64,000 nt of DNA, taken from assembly GCA_023416745.1 (NCBI GenBank), contig JAEZHF010000020.1:1-64000 (forward strand). Direction: 5' to 3'. This stretch comes from Bacillota bacterium. Lineage in GTDB: Bacteria > Bacillota > Clostridia > Christensenellales > SZUA-584. The position numbers and the translations under genes are program-made. Of this stretch, positions 17,152-27,887 are shown one piece after another (positions within the stretch are counted from its first letter, which is position 1; every line of letters begins with the position of its first letter). The notes below the pieces were generated by a model that ran no database searches, was not told the origin of the DNA, and saw only the letters and a list, made by a program, of their open reading frames with translations.

Positions 17152-17739
17152 TTAATAATCCGATATCGCCAGCGCCGTCTCTTTGAGCCCCAGCGTTTTA
17201 GCCGCCATTTCCCGTATGCCCCGATACAGATTCGGGCTGTCTGTCACCGGTCTCTGCAGCAGCGAGTCGATGCCGTAAAACACAATGGCTGAACAGACAT
17301 CCGGATTCTTGATATGGAAATAACCTCTCTCAATGCCCTCCAGCACCACATCCTCCAGCAAAGGCAGCAACGTGCGCGACCGCTCCTCCCGCAGCACCGT
17401 TTCATACCAATCCGCCCGCGCGTCTCCGAAGTATGAGTCGGTCTCGGGCGCAGTCTCCGCCTGCTCCATCAAAGAAGCAATAAAATATTCAGCACGTGAT
17501 ATTGCATCCTGCAAAGAGTCCATCTGTTGCACGAGCTGCTCCCGGTATTCATCCATCTGCATGCCCAGAATGTACCGGACGATGGCCTGTTTGCTTTCAA
17601 AATGGTAAAAGAATGTGCCCTTTGCGATGCCGGCCAGTGCGCAGATCTCCTCCACTGGCGTCTGGTCATACCCCTTTTCGGAAAATAGTGTGCGTGCGCT
17701 GCTTAAAATCAGCATCCTTGTCGCTCTTTCGCCTGACAT
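17152..17739 (-). CDS. TetR/AcrR-family transcriptional regulator
   Basis: 195 residues from ATG 17739, which has GGAGGG 6 bases upstream. The N-terminal HTH reads ARTLFSEKGYDQTPVEEICA then AGIAKGTFFYHFESKQAIV, a classic TetR recognition helix. The C-terminal ligand domain is not matched to a substrate. It lies upstream of the flavodoxin gene in the same direction, a likely local target. Confidence 0.88.
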   Translation of the reverse strand: MSGERATRMLILSSARTLFSEKGYDQTPVEEICALAGIAKGTFFYHFESKQAIVRYILGMQMDEYREQLVQQMDSLQDAISRAEYFIASLMEQAETAPETDSYFGDARADWYETVLREERSRTLLPLLEDVVLEGIERGYFHIKNPDVCSAIVFYGIDSLLQRPVTDSPNLYRGIREMAAKTLGLKETALAISDY

Positions 17740-17820
17740 AATATCCCTCCTGGTCCGTTGATTGCGGAACATGTTGCAATCATTATCGACCAAGGTCAGG
17801 TTTTTTATACTGTCGGGTCT

Positions 17821-18402
17821 CTATGCCAGCTGCCTGAGAACCGCAAAGCCGTTGCCGAGACTCAGTTTGGCAAACCCTGCGGGCTGTATATCGTAACAGA
17901 AGATATGCTCGATGTCACCATGAAGAAGATATGATAACGCGGATAAGATAAAGCCCTTATGGGAAACGACCAGCACCCGGCTGTCCTGCGCTTCACTGAT
18001 TATAGCATTAATCGTTTCCGAGGCATTTGTCAAGTAGCTGTGCACATTATCTCCGCCGGGAAACGTGTAACCCATATAATCGTCCATGTAAGCCTGCCAC
18101 GCCTGGGGCATGCAGCATTGTATGTCGTCTGCGCCAAGGCCTTCAAACGCACCGAAATCCAGCTCGCGCAGCGATGGCAATACAACGATGTGTGTATCGG
18201 GCGCGATGATGTCCGCCGTTTGCCGGGTGCGCAGCGCGTCACTGCAATATACGCGGCACGGGCTGAATGCCGACAACGCCAGCGCTGTCATCCTGACGTC
18301 CTCAAGCCCCTCCTGTGTCAGCGGCAGATCCAGCCGCCCGCAGTATACGCCGTCGATATTCGCCTGCGTTTTACCGTGCCGTACCAGCGTCAGTTCAGTC
18401 AC
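17821..18402 (-). CDS. Histidine phosphatase family protein (phosphoglycerate-mutase-like)
   Basis: 193 residues starting at GTG 18402, which has AGGAG 8 bases upstream. It carries the family active site LVRHGKTQAN (catalytic His), a conserved Arg in SDALRTRQTA, the acidic E in LRELDFGAFEGL, and the second His in VVSHKGFI. These are the CobC/GpmB-type hallmarks. Substrate unknown: a broad small-phosphate phosphatase is the safest call. It is separated from the ATP synthase operon end by a terminator hairpin at 18430-18453. Confidence 0.88.
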   Translation of the reverse strand: MTELTLVRHGKTQANIDGVYCGRLDLPLTQEGLEDVRMTALALSAFSPCRVYCSDALRTRQTADIIAPDTHIVVLPSLRELDFGAFEGLGADDIQCCMPQAWQAYMDDYMGYTFPGGDNVHSYLTNASETINAIISEAQDSRVLVVSHKGFILSALSYLLHGDIEHIFCYDIQPAGFAKLSLGNGFAVLRQLA

Positions 18403-18424
18403 TCTCTGCTCCTACACATAAAGC

Positions 18425-18458
18425 AAAAAAGCGCCGCAAGGTGGCAGCGCTGTTTTTT
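18425..18458 (-). terminator. Terminator at the end of the ATP synthase operon
   Basis: A hairpin formed by AGCGCCGC and a near-complement GGCAGCGCT (about 18430-18453) is flanked by A6 on the left and T6 on the right, so it can end transcription on either strand. It begins directly after atpC. Confidence 0.75.
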
Positions 18459-18460
18459 GA

Positions 18461-18877
18461 TCAATCGAGGTTCTGTTTCTTGCGCCCCACGCGCAAGCGC
18501 ACCATCGCGCGGGCCAGCGCGATCTGGTTTTGCATGTACTCCTGATGGCTCTGCCGCTGACGGAGACGCTCCTCTGCGCGCTCTCTCGCTTCCTGGGCGC
18601 GTATCATATCAATCTCCTCCGGCCATTCCACTGCCTGCGAGAATATGATCGTCTCATCCGGGCGCACCTCCACGAAACCCTCAGACGTGGTGCAGTCCTT
18701 CCAATCGCCGTTAATATTAATGCGCATCGCCCCGATGGACAGCGCGCACACCATTGGTTCGTGCATCTTCTGTATGCTTAAGAAACCGTCGGGTGTCGGG
18801 AGTATGACGCTCTCCACGTCGCCGCAATAGAATGTCCGTTCAGGCGTTATAATTTCCAGTGTATATTTCGCCGGCAT
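18461..18877 (-). CDS. atpC: F1 ATP synthase epsilon subunit
   Basis: 138 residues, near the family norm. The N-terminal beta-barrel (TLEIITPERTFYCGDVESVI and GFLSIQKMHEPMV, with the usual P-G-x-G-loop region altered to PDGFLSIQ) is followed by a C-terminal helical hairpin rich in Arg/Glu (EARERAEERL). Epsilon is a central-stalk and regulatory subunit. It is the last gene of the operon, 16 bases after atpD. Confidence 0.95.
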   Translation of the reverse strand: MPAKYTLEIITPERTFYCGDVESVILPTPDGFLSIQKMHEPMVCALSIGAMRININGDWKDCTTSEGFVEVRPDETIIFSQAVEWPEEIDMIRAQEARERAEERLRQRQSHQEYMQNQIALARAMVRLRVGRKKQNLD

Positions 18878-18893
18878 ACCGCTTTTTCCCCCG

Positions 18894-21178
<2,285 letters not shown>

Positions 21179-21179
21179 G

Positions 21180-22991
21180 TTATTGCTCGACCTCATTTTC
21201 CAGCTTGATCGCGTTCTGCTGGCAGTAAATCGGGAGGAACTCCTCCGCAGCCTTGCGCAGCTCGGTAACAGCGTCTTCCGGCAGATCGCCCGTCTTCTCG
21301 ATTGTCAGCCGTACTTCGGGGTAGTTTGTGTCCACATAGTCCAGATAACGCCGGTTGAACTCCTTAACATGATTAAACGGCAGTTTCACCAGATACTTGT
21401 TGATTGCAACGTAAAGCACGATGACCTGGCTCGCCATGGACAGAGGCGAAAATTGCTGCTGTTTCAAAGACTCGGTCAGCCGTGCGCCCTGATCCAGTGT
21501 CTCACGCGTCGTCTTATCGAGGTCGGAAGCGAACTGCGCGAATACCGCCAGCTCGCGGTACTGTGCAAGGTCCAGACGCAGGCGGCCCGCTACCTTTCTC
21601 ATGGCCTTGATCTGCGCACTGCCGCCCACACGGGACACCGATAGACCCACGTTGACAGCTGGCCTGATGCCTGCGTTGAACAGCTCGGATTCCAGGAATA
21701 TCTGCCCGTCCGTTATGGAAATGACGTTGGTCGGTATGTATGCCGAAATATCGCCCGCCATCGTTTCGATGATGGGCAGCGCCGTCATGGAACCGCCGCC
21801 GTGTGCTTCGTTCAGACGCGCGGCGCGCTCCAACAGCCGTGAATGCAGATAGAATACATCGCCCGGATACGCCTCGCGGCCCGGCGGGCGACGGAGCAGC
21901 AGCGACATGGTGCGGTAAGCCACCGCATGCTTGGACAGATCGTCATACACGATCAGCGCGTCCTTTCCGGCATACATGAACTCCTCAGCGATGGCGCAAC
22001 CTGAGTACGGCGCGATATACTGCATCGACGGAGCATCGCTGCCGGTGGACGCCACCACGATGGTATAGTCCAGCGCGCCCTCTTCCTCCAGCGTCTTGAT
22101 GATGCCCGCGATGGTGGACGCCTTCTGGCCGATGGCTACGTATATGCAGTAAACATTCTTGCCCTTCTGGTTGAGTATCGTGTCCACGGCGATCGCCGTC
22201 TTGCCTGTCTGGCGGTCACCTATGATCAGCTCTCTTTGCCCCTTGCCGATGGGCACCATGCTGTCGATGGACATAATGCCCGTCTCCAGCGGGCTCTTCA
22301 CGCCCTGCCGGTCAAATATTTGCGGTGCCTCCGCTTCGATAGCCCTGAACTTATCGGCATATACCTTGCCTTTGCCGTCCATCGGAACACCCAAAGGGCT
22401 CACGACACGGCCCAGCAGCGCTTCGCCGACGGGCACCTGCACCACGGTACCGGTGTTGCGCACATTGGAGCCTTCAGACACGTCCCAGACGTTGTTGAGC
22501 AGCACCGCACCAATGCTCTCCATTGAGAGATTCATCACAATGCCGAACGAGTTATTTTCAAACTCCAGCAGCTCTCCGTATTTGCTGCCTTCCAGGCCTC
22601 TCACCAGCACGATGCCGTCGCCCGAGGATATGACGGTGCCGATCTCGGTCACGTCCATCTCGCCGGTATATTCCTTGATGCGCTCCTTCGTGGCCTGCCC
22701 GAACTCTTCCGGGTTAAAATCCAGCGAAAAATCGCCTTCCTCCAGCGCATCCTGCCGGTACGGAGATTCCGCATCCACAATAAAGCTTTTTATTTTGCCC
22801 AGGTGTGCGCGGACGCTTCTGTCGTATACCTTGTTGCCGATCACAACAACAAAGCCGCCCAGCAGTTCCGGCACCACTTCGGTAGCAAAGCTGATCTCTT
22901 CACCCACGAGGGATTCAAATCGCTTTTTAATCGATTTTATCGTCAGGTCGTCCAGTGCAACCGCCGATTTCAGTTTTCCTTCGATAGCCAA
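21180..22991 (-). CDS. atpA: Delta(C-terminal domain)-alpha fusion, F1 ATP synthase
   Basis: The frame runs without a stop from TTG 22991 to 21180 and gives 603 residues, about 100 more than a normal alpha. Residues about 1-75 match the C-terminal domain of the delta (OSCP) subunit: [18 protein letters not shown], then the hallmark [19 protein letters not shown]. After a short acidic linker, alpha begins near residue 90 with [20 protein letters not shown], and shows [15 protein letters not shown], the P-loop GDRQTGKTA and all the rest. The usual delta N-terminal domain, which binds the alpha N-termini, is missing and not found elsewhere in the operon. TTG 22991 follows atpF by one base; the TTG at 23009 would overlap atpF. 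If real, all three alphas carry a delta-like domain that can meet the b stalk directly. Confidence 0.93.
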   Translation of the reverse strand: MAIEGKLKSAVALDDLTIKSIKKRFESLVGEEISFATEVVPELLGGFVVVIGNKVYDRSVRAHLGKIKSFIVDAESPYRQDALEEGDFSLDFNPEEFGQATKERIKEYTGEMDVTEIGTVISSGDGIVLVRGLEGSKYGELLEFENNSFGIVMNLSMESIGAVLLNNVWDVSEGSNVRNTGTVVQVPVGEALLGRVVSPLGVPMDGKGKVYADKFRAIEAEAPQIFDRQGVKSPLETGIMSIDSMVPIGKGQRELIIGDRQTGKTAIAVDTILNQKGKNVYCIYVAIGQKASTIAGIIKTLEEEGALDYTIVVASTGSDAPSMQYIAPYSGCAIAEEFMYAGKDALIVYDDLSKHAVAYRTMSLLLRRPPGREAYPGDVFYLHSRLLERAARLNEAHGGGSMTALPIIETMAGDISAYIPTNVISITDGQIFLESELFNAGIRPAVNVGLSVSRVGGSAQIKAMRKVAGRLRLDLAQYRELAVFAQFASDLDKTTRETLDQGARLTESLKQQQFSPLSMASQVIVLYVAINKYLVKLPFNHVKEFNRRYLDYVDTNYPEVRLTIEKTGDLPEDAVTELRKAAEEFLPIYCQQNAIKLENEVEQ

Positions 22992-22992
22992 A

Positions 22993-23472
22993 TCATCCCA
23001 CCCTCTCAAAGAACTCGTCGATGATCTTGCGGTTATCGTCCAGAGAAATCTCTCGCGCCAGTACCTTTTCCGCTATCTGTATGCTCATCTCAGCGATCTC
23101 TGTCTTCATATCCTGCCTGACCTGTACCTTTTCCGCCTCGATCTCGCGTTTTGCCCGTACGACAAGCCCGCGCGCATGCTCCTTCGCGTCATCAACGATC
23201 TCGCGCGCATGGTCGCGTGCCATTTCGTTGCTCTTGGTGATGATCGCCGCCGCTTCGTTATGGGCATTTGCCATCATCTGCTCATATTCTTCTTTTTGCT
23301 GTATCAGCTGCTTATCACGGTCATCCAGTTCGTCCACTTTATTTGAGAACTTGTATTCACGGTTCTTCATGAATTTGAGTATCGGTTTATAGACCAGTAA
23401 ACGCAATATTACAAATAGGATCAGAACATTCAGCACATGGAGGCCGATATTCAACGGATCTATTTCGAGCAT
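22993..23472 (-). CDS. atpF: F0 ATP synthase b subunit
   Basis: 159 residues from ATG 23472 (GAGGT 6-7 bases upstream). One N-terminal membrane helix ([20 protein letters not shown]) and a long charged helix (about 35-159) that forms the peripheral stalk. No delta sequence is fused at its C-terminus, unlike the mycobacterial b-delta protein. It ends FFERVG and the fused delta-alpha gene starts one base later. Confidence 0.95.
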   Translation of the reverse strand: MLEIDPLNIGLHVLNVLILFVILRLLVYKPILKFMKNREYKFSNKVDELDDRDKQLIQQKEEYEQMMANAHNEAAAIITKSNEMARDHAREIVDDAKEHARGLVVRAKREIEAEKVQVRQDMKTEIAEMSIQIAEKVLAREISLDDNRKIIDEFFERVG

Positions 23473-23506
23473 GACCACACCTCACTTATGTCATAATACC
23501 TCGTCT

Positions 23507-23737
23507 TTATTCAATTCCCGGGATTTTTCCCATCATCAAAATGGCAATAACGAAGCCGTAAATGGCTGTCGTCTCAGCAAACGCCAGACCGATCAGAAGC
23601 ATTGCGTTGATCTTGCCGCTGGCTTCGGGCTGCCGCGCCACTGCATCCGCCGCTTTGCCGGTGGCGATGCCCATGCCGATGCCCGCACCCAGGCCCGTCA
23701 GAACCGCCAGCCCCACACCAATTGCAATAATACCCAT
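23507..23737 (-). CDS. atpE: F0 ATP synthase c subunit (rotor ring)
   Basis: 76 residues from ATG 23737 with GGAGGT upstream; the longer frame from 23752 is not needed. Two hydrophobic helices joined by the polar loop VARQPEASGKIN. The ion-binding carboxylate is in helix 2 (GLAFAETTAIYGFV), with the Glu-Thr-Thr and Tyr seen in sodium-type rings. However the helix-1 glutamine of sodium rings (GVGQG in the family) is Met here (GIGMG). Coupling ion therefore uncertain, perhaps protons. Confidence 0.95.
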   Translation of the reverse strand: MGIIAIGVGLAVLTGLGAGIGMGIATGKAADAVARQPEASGKINAMLLIGLAFAETTAIYGFVIAILMMGKIPGIE

Positions 23738-23775
23738 TTTTCTTACCTCCAATAATATAGATTAATAATTGAATG

Positions 23776-24510
23776 CTATCGCTTAGCCCCGTACATAACC
23801 GTCTCTTCCATGAAGGACAGCGTCAGCACAAGGAATATATACGTTTGTATGCCCACATGGAACAGGTTGAAATATATCGCAAGGAATGCCGGTATTACAA
23901 ACTTGAGATATACTACACTATAGAGCAAATCCATCACGACCATGCCGGCAAACATGTTGCCGAACAGACGGAAGGACAGCGACACAGGTATGACAGCATG
24001 CGTCACCATGTTGATGGGCAGCATAAACGCCTTGGGTTTCACAAACCATTTCAGCCGCCCGAAGAATCCGGTAAAGTAAAAACCGAACGCGTTGATGAGC
24101 ACAAACGACATCATCGCCAGTGCGATGGTGAAGTTGATGTCCGTCGCCGGAGGCCGGAAGCCAAACAGCTCGACGAGACTGGTGCTCACAATCATCAGCG
24201 CTACGGTAAATATGTACGCAGCAAATGCAGCGCCGCGCTTTCCTAGCTGGGTGTTGGAGAATTTCTCGCAAAATTCGACAAACATCTCCAGTATATTCTG
24301 TATGCCTTTGGGAACAGTTTTAAAGCGGGGAATAATAAACAGGCGGATGACAACAGCAAAAGCAATCAGTATCAGCATGACCATCCAGGTTATCAACATC
24401 GTTTCACTGATCTCTAGACCAAACAGTGATACTTTGGGAGGCATTATCGAAATCTCTTCCATCTCCAGACCTGGAGTTTGTCCCAAACCTGTCATCATGC
24501 TCTCAACCAT
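23776..24510 (-). CDS. atpB: F0 ATP synthase a subunit
   Basis: 244 residues from ATG 24510, which has AAAGGA 8 bases upstream and overlaps the end of the preceding gene. Multiple membrane helices; the essential half-channel arginine is in PVSLSFRLFGNMFAG. Later HVGIQTYIFLVLTLSFMEE matches the last helices. Forms the ion path at the rotor-stator interface. Confidence 0.95.
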   Translation of the reverse strand: MVESMMTGLGQTPGLEMEEISIMPPKVSLFGLEISETMLITWMVMLILIAFAVVIRLFIIPRFKTVPKGIQNILEMFVEFCEKFSNTQLGKRGAAFAAYIFTVALMIVSTSLVELFGFRPPATDINFTIALAMMSFVLINAFGFYFTGFFGRLKWFVKPKAFMLPINMVTHAVIPVSLSFRLFGNMFAGMVVMDLLYSVVYLKFVIPAFLAIYFNLFHVGIQTYIFLVLTLSFMEETVMYGAKR

Positions 24511-24817
24511 GGCTGATGTCCTTTCCGTCCGAATGGCTGTCATTTTCCTTGCCGTCTTTGCGGCGGCGCCACTGCAGAACCACCGCCAATGCGGCTATCA
24601 TGCCGATCAGCATGCCTGCACCTGTCCAGAGCAGATGCGTCAGGGAAACGGTCGCGATCAGATACAGAGCCAGCACGATCAAGGCAATTTTGCCGATCAA
24701 AAGCAGCGCGCCAAGCAGCTTGGCTGTCGTATCGCGGCCAAGTATCATTTTTCCAAGTTTATAGAGTGCAAACACCTGTAATGCACCAATTGCCAATCCG
24801 ATAAACAAGCCCCACAT
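24503..24817 (-). CDS. AtpI-like small membrane protein
   Basis: 104 residues with about three to four hydrophobic segments (LFIGLAIGALQVFALYKLG, LLIGKIALIVLALYLIA, GAGMLIGMIAALAVVLQW) and a basic C-terminal tail. Position directly before atpB and size fit the AtpI/ATP synthase I group, thought to help ring assembly or Mg2+ uptake. Its ATG at 24817 has no clear SD, and the gap from the upstream GNAT gene is only 15 bases. Confidence 0.75.
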   Translation of the reverse strand: MWGLFIGLAIGALQVFALYKLGKMILGRDTTAKLLGALLLIGKIALIVLALYLIATVSLTHLLWTGAGMLIGMIAALAVVLQWRRRKDGKENDSHSDGKDISHG

Positions 24818-24832
24818 AACAATACATTCTAA

Positions 24833-25843
24833 TCAATATGCTTCGAAAATGCAAGTTGTTTGGGAGGTAAATATTTGATTAAGTTCCCGAGAACCTTCCG
24901 TATAATCGCTGAAATGCCCGGCCCCCTGATGCACGAACCGCGCCAGCTCACTGACCGGCATCGGCTTTGCACCAGCTGCAACGTTGTTCCAAGGCGCAAG
25001 GTCATCCCTAATGCTGACATGGTTCAATAAGACGTCAGCATTAAACGCCTTCAGCAGAGCCCGCGCATCCACCACACGGGCCATGCCGTGTTTTGCGCCG
25101 CGCCTGTCTGCCGGCAGGTAATAGCTGACCTTCTTAAACCCTTGCCGGAACAGCCATGCCAGCAGTCCTCCCACGTACGCTTCGTCAGTGTATACCGTCT
25201 CGATCACGTCCACGACGCCTTCCTTCACGTAATACAGCATATAAGCCTGCGCAGCGTCGTCTTCTATCAGCACTGCGACTTTTCCGCCGTCGACTGCCAG
25301 CTCGCCCAGACGCCAGTTCCACTCCCGCTGTGTACGTAACACGTACCCATCGAAACCACGCATCATCTTGTTGTACAGCGTTGCTAATATGGATGCGTCT
25401 GAAGTCTCAATCACATCAGCGTGTCGGCTGAGCGACGCCGCCGTGACGCTCTGTTTGCGTACATGCGAATAGGCAGCCCAGCCCAGCCGCTCATAGAATT
25501 CGTGTTTGAACGGATACAGATGTGTCAGCAGTATGCCCCGCTGCTTCATCAGTGCCAGCGATTCGCGCAGCAGGTGACGCATCAGCCCCTCACCGCGGTG
25601 GCTTTTGTCCGTCGCTGCCCCGGCGATGAACGCGGACGACAGCGGACGGCGCTGCACGCTGACCGTGAAGGGCAGCATGTGCAGCACGGAGACCAGCCCG
25701 TTATCGAACATACCGAGGGATTGTCCCGGCAGCACCTTGTTCTCAAAATACCAGTCGATAAACGCGTCGGTGTCGTCAAAGGCCTGCTTCCACAGCGCCT
25801 TGGCCAAGGGGATGTCTCCCTTTTCCAGCAGCCTGATATCCAT
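24833..25843 (-). CDS. GNAT-family N-acetyltransferase (Eis-like)
   Basis: 336 residues from ATG 25843 (GAGGAA 6 bases upstream). The acetyl-CoA pyrophosphate loop is GAATDKSHRGEGLMRHLLRE. Total length and a second GNAT-like half followed by an SCP-like end (RDDLAPWNNVAAG) match the Eis/COG4552 group that acetylate amines such as lysine or aminoglycosides. It starts 2 bases after the DUF2156 gene and is followed closely by the atp operon; no atp promoter was found in the 15-bp gap. Confidence 0.82.
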   Translation of the reverse strand: MDIRLLEKGDIPLAKALWKQAFDDTDAFIDWYFENKVLPGQSLGMFDNGLVSVLHMLPFTVSVQRRPLSSAFIAGAATDKSHRGEGLMRHLLRESLALMKQRGILLTHLYPFKHEFYERLGWAAYSHVRKQSVTAASLSRHADVIETSDASILATLYNKMMRGFDGYVLRTQREWNWRLGELAVDGGKVAVLIEDDAAQAYMLYYVKEGVVDVIETVYTDEAYVGGLLAWLFRQGFKKVSYYLPADRRGAKHGMARVVDARALLKAFNADVLLNHVSIRDDLAPWNNVAAGAKPMPVSELARFVHQGAGHFSDYTEGSRELNQIFTSQTTCIFEAY

Positions 25844-25845
25844 CG

Positions 25846-26739
25846 TCAATTCCTCACGCAGGTATATTTCTCAACCAGAAAAGCCGGATAGTACGACATC
25901 TTCGCTTTTCTTAAGCCCTCGATGTCCATATCTTCCTCGCGGTTGATATATTTCAGATCACACCACTCATGCCGCACGAACTCACGGTTGATCAACGGGT
26001 ACGTACCCTGCAGATCCGGGTTGGCCTTCTCGACGTGGATAATCGCCATGTCCTCACCAAACCGCTCTCCTACAGAAAAAGCCTCCAGGTTACCGTCCAC
26101 ATAAAGCAGCCCGCACCGAAGTCCCAGCACATCCAGATTTTTAAGTGCCGCTTCGGTGGCCCACATCTCGTGCTGAATACTCTCCGTCATGCCGCCCTTG
26201 CCTTCCACCCACGACCTGTACAGCGACATGCAGGCATCGTAGTCCGGTGCTGTGTAAGCGCGGTACTCGAAGCTGTGACTGGCAAGCAGCTTGTTGATGT
26301 GATTGCGTTTGGCATGATACTTCTTGCCTTCCAGCGTACACAGGTCCTGTGTGTTGTATACGTATTCGAAGTTCGCCCTGTCCGGTGTCATTGAATAACG
26401 GCCTGGACAGTCCGCCTCGATTTTCTCTTTCAATGGCACGGTCACGCCCTTGATCTTGAATGTTTCGCTGCGGCTCTCCATAAACGCTTCACACCGGCGC
26501 ATCGGCTCCGCAATGCTCGTGTCACAGTCGTCCAGCAGCGGCGGCAGCATAAACGAAACGCTCCCGTTGTTCAGATACAGGTACATGGCCATATCGTCGG
26601 TAGCCATATGTATATTCATCGCCCGGCTCCAGATAAATATATTCGCAAATGACGCTTCCAGATTGTGATACCCGTGGCACAGCGTATATTTTTCAAAGTT
26701 CAGTTTATCATCCAGTTCAATTCTTTTAAAATCCAGCAT
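25846..26739 (-). CDS. DUF2156 protein (phosphatidylglycerol lysyltransferase C-domain-like)
   Basis: 297 residues from ATG 26739 (GGAGAAGG upstream). It matches the GNAT-like DUF2156 fold: LEGKKYHAKRNHINKL (conserved R-N-H), EYVYNTQDLCTL and YPLINREFVRH. In MprF this domain transfers lysine or alanine from tRNA to lipid; this stand-alone form lacks the membrane flippase part. Substrate unknown. Translationally close to the GNAT gene that follows. Confidence 0.85.
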   Translation of the reverse strand: MLDFKRIELDDKLNFEKYTLCHGYHNLEASFANIFIWSRAMNIHMATDDMAMYLYLNNGSVSFMLPPLLDDCDTSIAEPMRRCEAFMESRSETFKIKGVTVPLKEKIEADCPGRYSMTPDRANFEYVYNTQDLCTLEGKKYHAKRNHINKLLASHSFEYRAYTAPDYDACMSLYRSWVEGKGGMTESIQHEMWATEAALKNLDVLGLRCGLLYVDGNLEAFSVGERFGEDMAIIHVEKANPDLQGTYPLINREFVRHEWCDLKYINREEDMDIEGLRKAKMSYYPAFLVEKYTCVRN

Positions 26740-27085
26740 GCCTTCTCCTCGTTGTTTAATTAATCTATTATATACCATTCCAATGATAATTCAAATTCCA
26801 ATCCAATTCATAATGATTGTTTACAGGCGAATGGCGCGAATGAGCATCCGCCTTTCATGAACGAACTTCATCTGACGGTGTTTTTTTGCGCTATAATAAA
26901 AGGCGCATCAGGCCAGCTCGCCGTGATGCGCATGAACACCAATATGTCCCTTGCTCGAATTGTTTGCGGAGTGTCCCACAAATATGTTTGTGTTATTCCA
27001 AGCCTGCGGCGCAAAAGCGAATGCCAAGGGCGGTGCATGTCAGAAGGGAGAGCGTGCTCCGTTCTAGCATAGCAGACCGCGCCGA
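26740..27085. other. Gene-free stretch with one terminator
   Basis: A 346-base stretch between the DUF2156 gene start and the end of the ferredoxin gene. It holds the hairpin at 26903-26931 and the minus-strand promoter area for DUF2156 near 26750-26800. A 71-codon frame at 26857-27072 (+) has no SD or recognisable content and I do not call it. Nothing else seen. Confidence 0.5.
26896..26931 (-). terminator. Terminator of the ferredoxin gene
   Basis: GCGCATCA (26903-26910) pairs exactly with TGATGCGC (26924-26931). On the minus strand it runs into CCTTTTATT. It lies about 155 bases beyond the ferredoxin stop at 27086. Confidence 0.65.
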
Positions 27086-27793
27086 CTATTCCTCTACGAT
27101 CTCACCGTTGGGTGAAATGACCGTGACGTGCCAAGGTATCATCTTGCCGCTGTTCACCAGCGCCTGCTTGACGGCGTACTCAATGCCGCCGCAGCACGGC
27201 ACGCTCATGCGCAGCACCTCAACGCTGCGGATATCATTGTAAGACAGTATCTCCGTCAGCTTCTCCGAATAGTCCCCCATGTCCAGCTTGGGACAGCCAA
27301 TCAGCGTAATCTTGCCCTTCATGAATTTCTCGTGCACGCCCGCACAGGCGTAAGCCGTACAGTCCGCCGCGATCAGCAGCTTGGCACCGTCGAAGTAAGG
27401 CGCATTCGGCGGCACCAGCTTGATCTGGCAGGGCCACTGCCGCAACTCGGAAACCGCTTGGGGAACCGCCGCTGATGGGGCTGCCTGAACGGGACGATCC
27501 ATCGTCATTGAGCGCGCGGATGGGCAGCCGCCGCCGTGGTGGGGCTGGTTCTGCTGCCTGTCGAGGTGCTTTTTGACCGCTTCTTCGTCGAAGCCCGCTG
27601 CCTCGCGCTCCTCAATCGTGATCGCGCCCGTGGGGCATTCGGGCAGACAGGCGCCCAGCCCGTCGCAGTATGAGTCGGAGATCAACCGCGCCTTGCCATC
27701 CACCATCTGCAACGCGCCTTCGTGGCAGGCGTTCACGCACAGTCCACAGCCGTTGCACTTCTCTTCATCTATATTTATGATATTTCTTTTCAT
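27086..27793 (-). CDS. 2[4Fe-4S] ferredoxin-domain protein with C-terminal Cys-rich part
   Basis: 235 residues from ATG 27793 with GGAGGG upstream. N-terminal ferredoxin with CNGCGLCVNACHEGAL and a second set CDGLGACLPECPTGAI. The C-terminal half has CTAYACAGV and SVPCCGGIEYAV and could hold another metal centre; no standard family known to me for it. It is divergent from a Crp/Fnr-type regulator 94 bases away, with a palindromic site between. A redox or nitrosative-stress role is an inference from that pairing. Confidence 0.85.
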   Translation of the reverse strand: MKRNIINIDEEKCNGCGLCVNACHEGALQMVDGKARLISDSYCDGLGACLPECPTGAITIEEREAAGFDEEAVKKHLDRQQNQPHHGGGCPSARSMTMDRPVQAAPSAAVPQAVSELRQWPCQIKLVPPNAPYFDGAKLLIAADCTAYACAGVHEKFMKGKITLIGCPKLDMGDYSEKLTEILSYNDIRSVEVLRMSVPCCGGIEYAVKQALVNSGKMIPWHVTVISPNGEIVEE

Positions 27794-27853
27794 TTTTCTT
27801 TGCCCTCCCCTTGTTTTCATGACCCAATTATAATATACTGGCATCGTTTAGTG

Positions 27854-27869
27854 TGTTGCTTTTGCAACA
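27854..27869. promoter_or_regulatory. FNR/HcpR-type palindrome between divergent genes
   Basis: TGTTGC (27854-27859), TTTT, GCAACA (27864-27869) is a perfect 6-4-6 palindrome, the shape recognised by Crp/Fnr proteins. It lies 18 bases before the regulator gene start and 60 bases before the ferredoxin start. Confidence 0.65.
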
Positions 27870-27887
27870 ATAACATGCGGAGCGGCT

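Noticed and set aside
22993..23009. Alternative atpA start at TTG 23009
   Set aside because: It would overlap atpF by 17 bases and has no SD; TTG 22991 directly after the atpF stop is a better choice. Either way the delta part stays fused.
26857..27072. 71-codon plus-strand frame between DUF2156 and ferredoxin genes
   Set aside because: No SD, no recognisable content, and it covers the terminator at 26903-26931.
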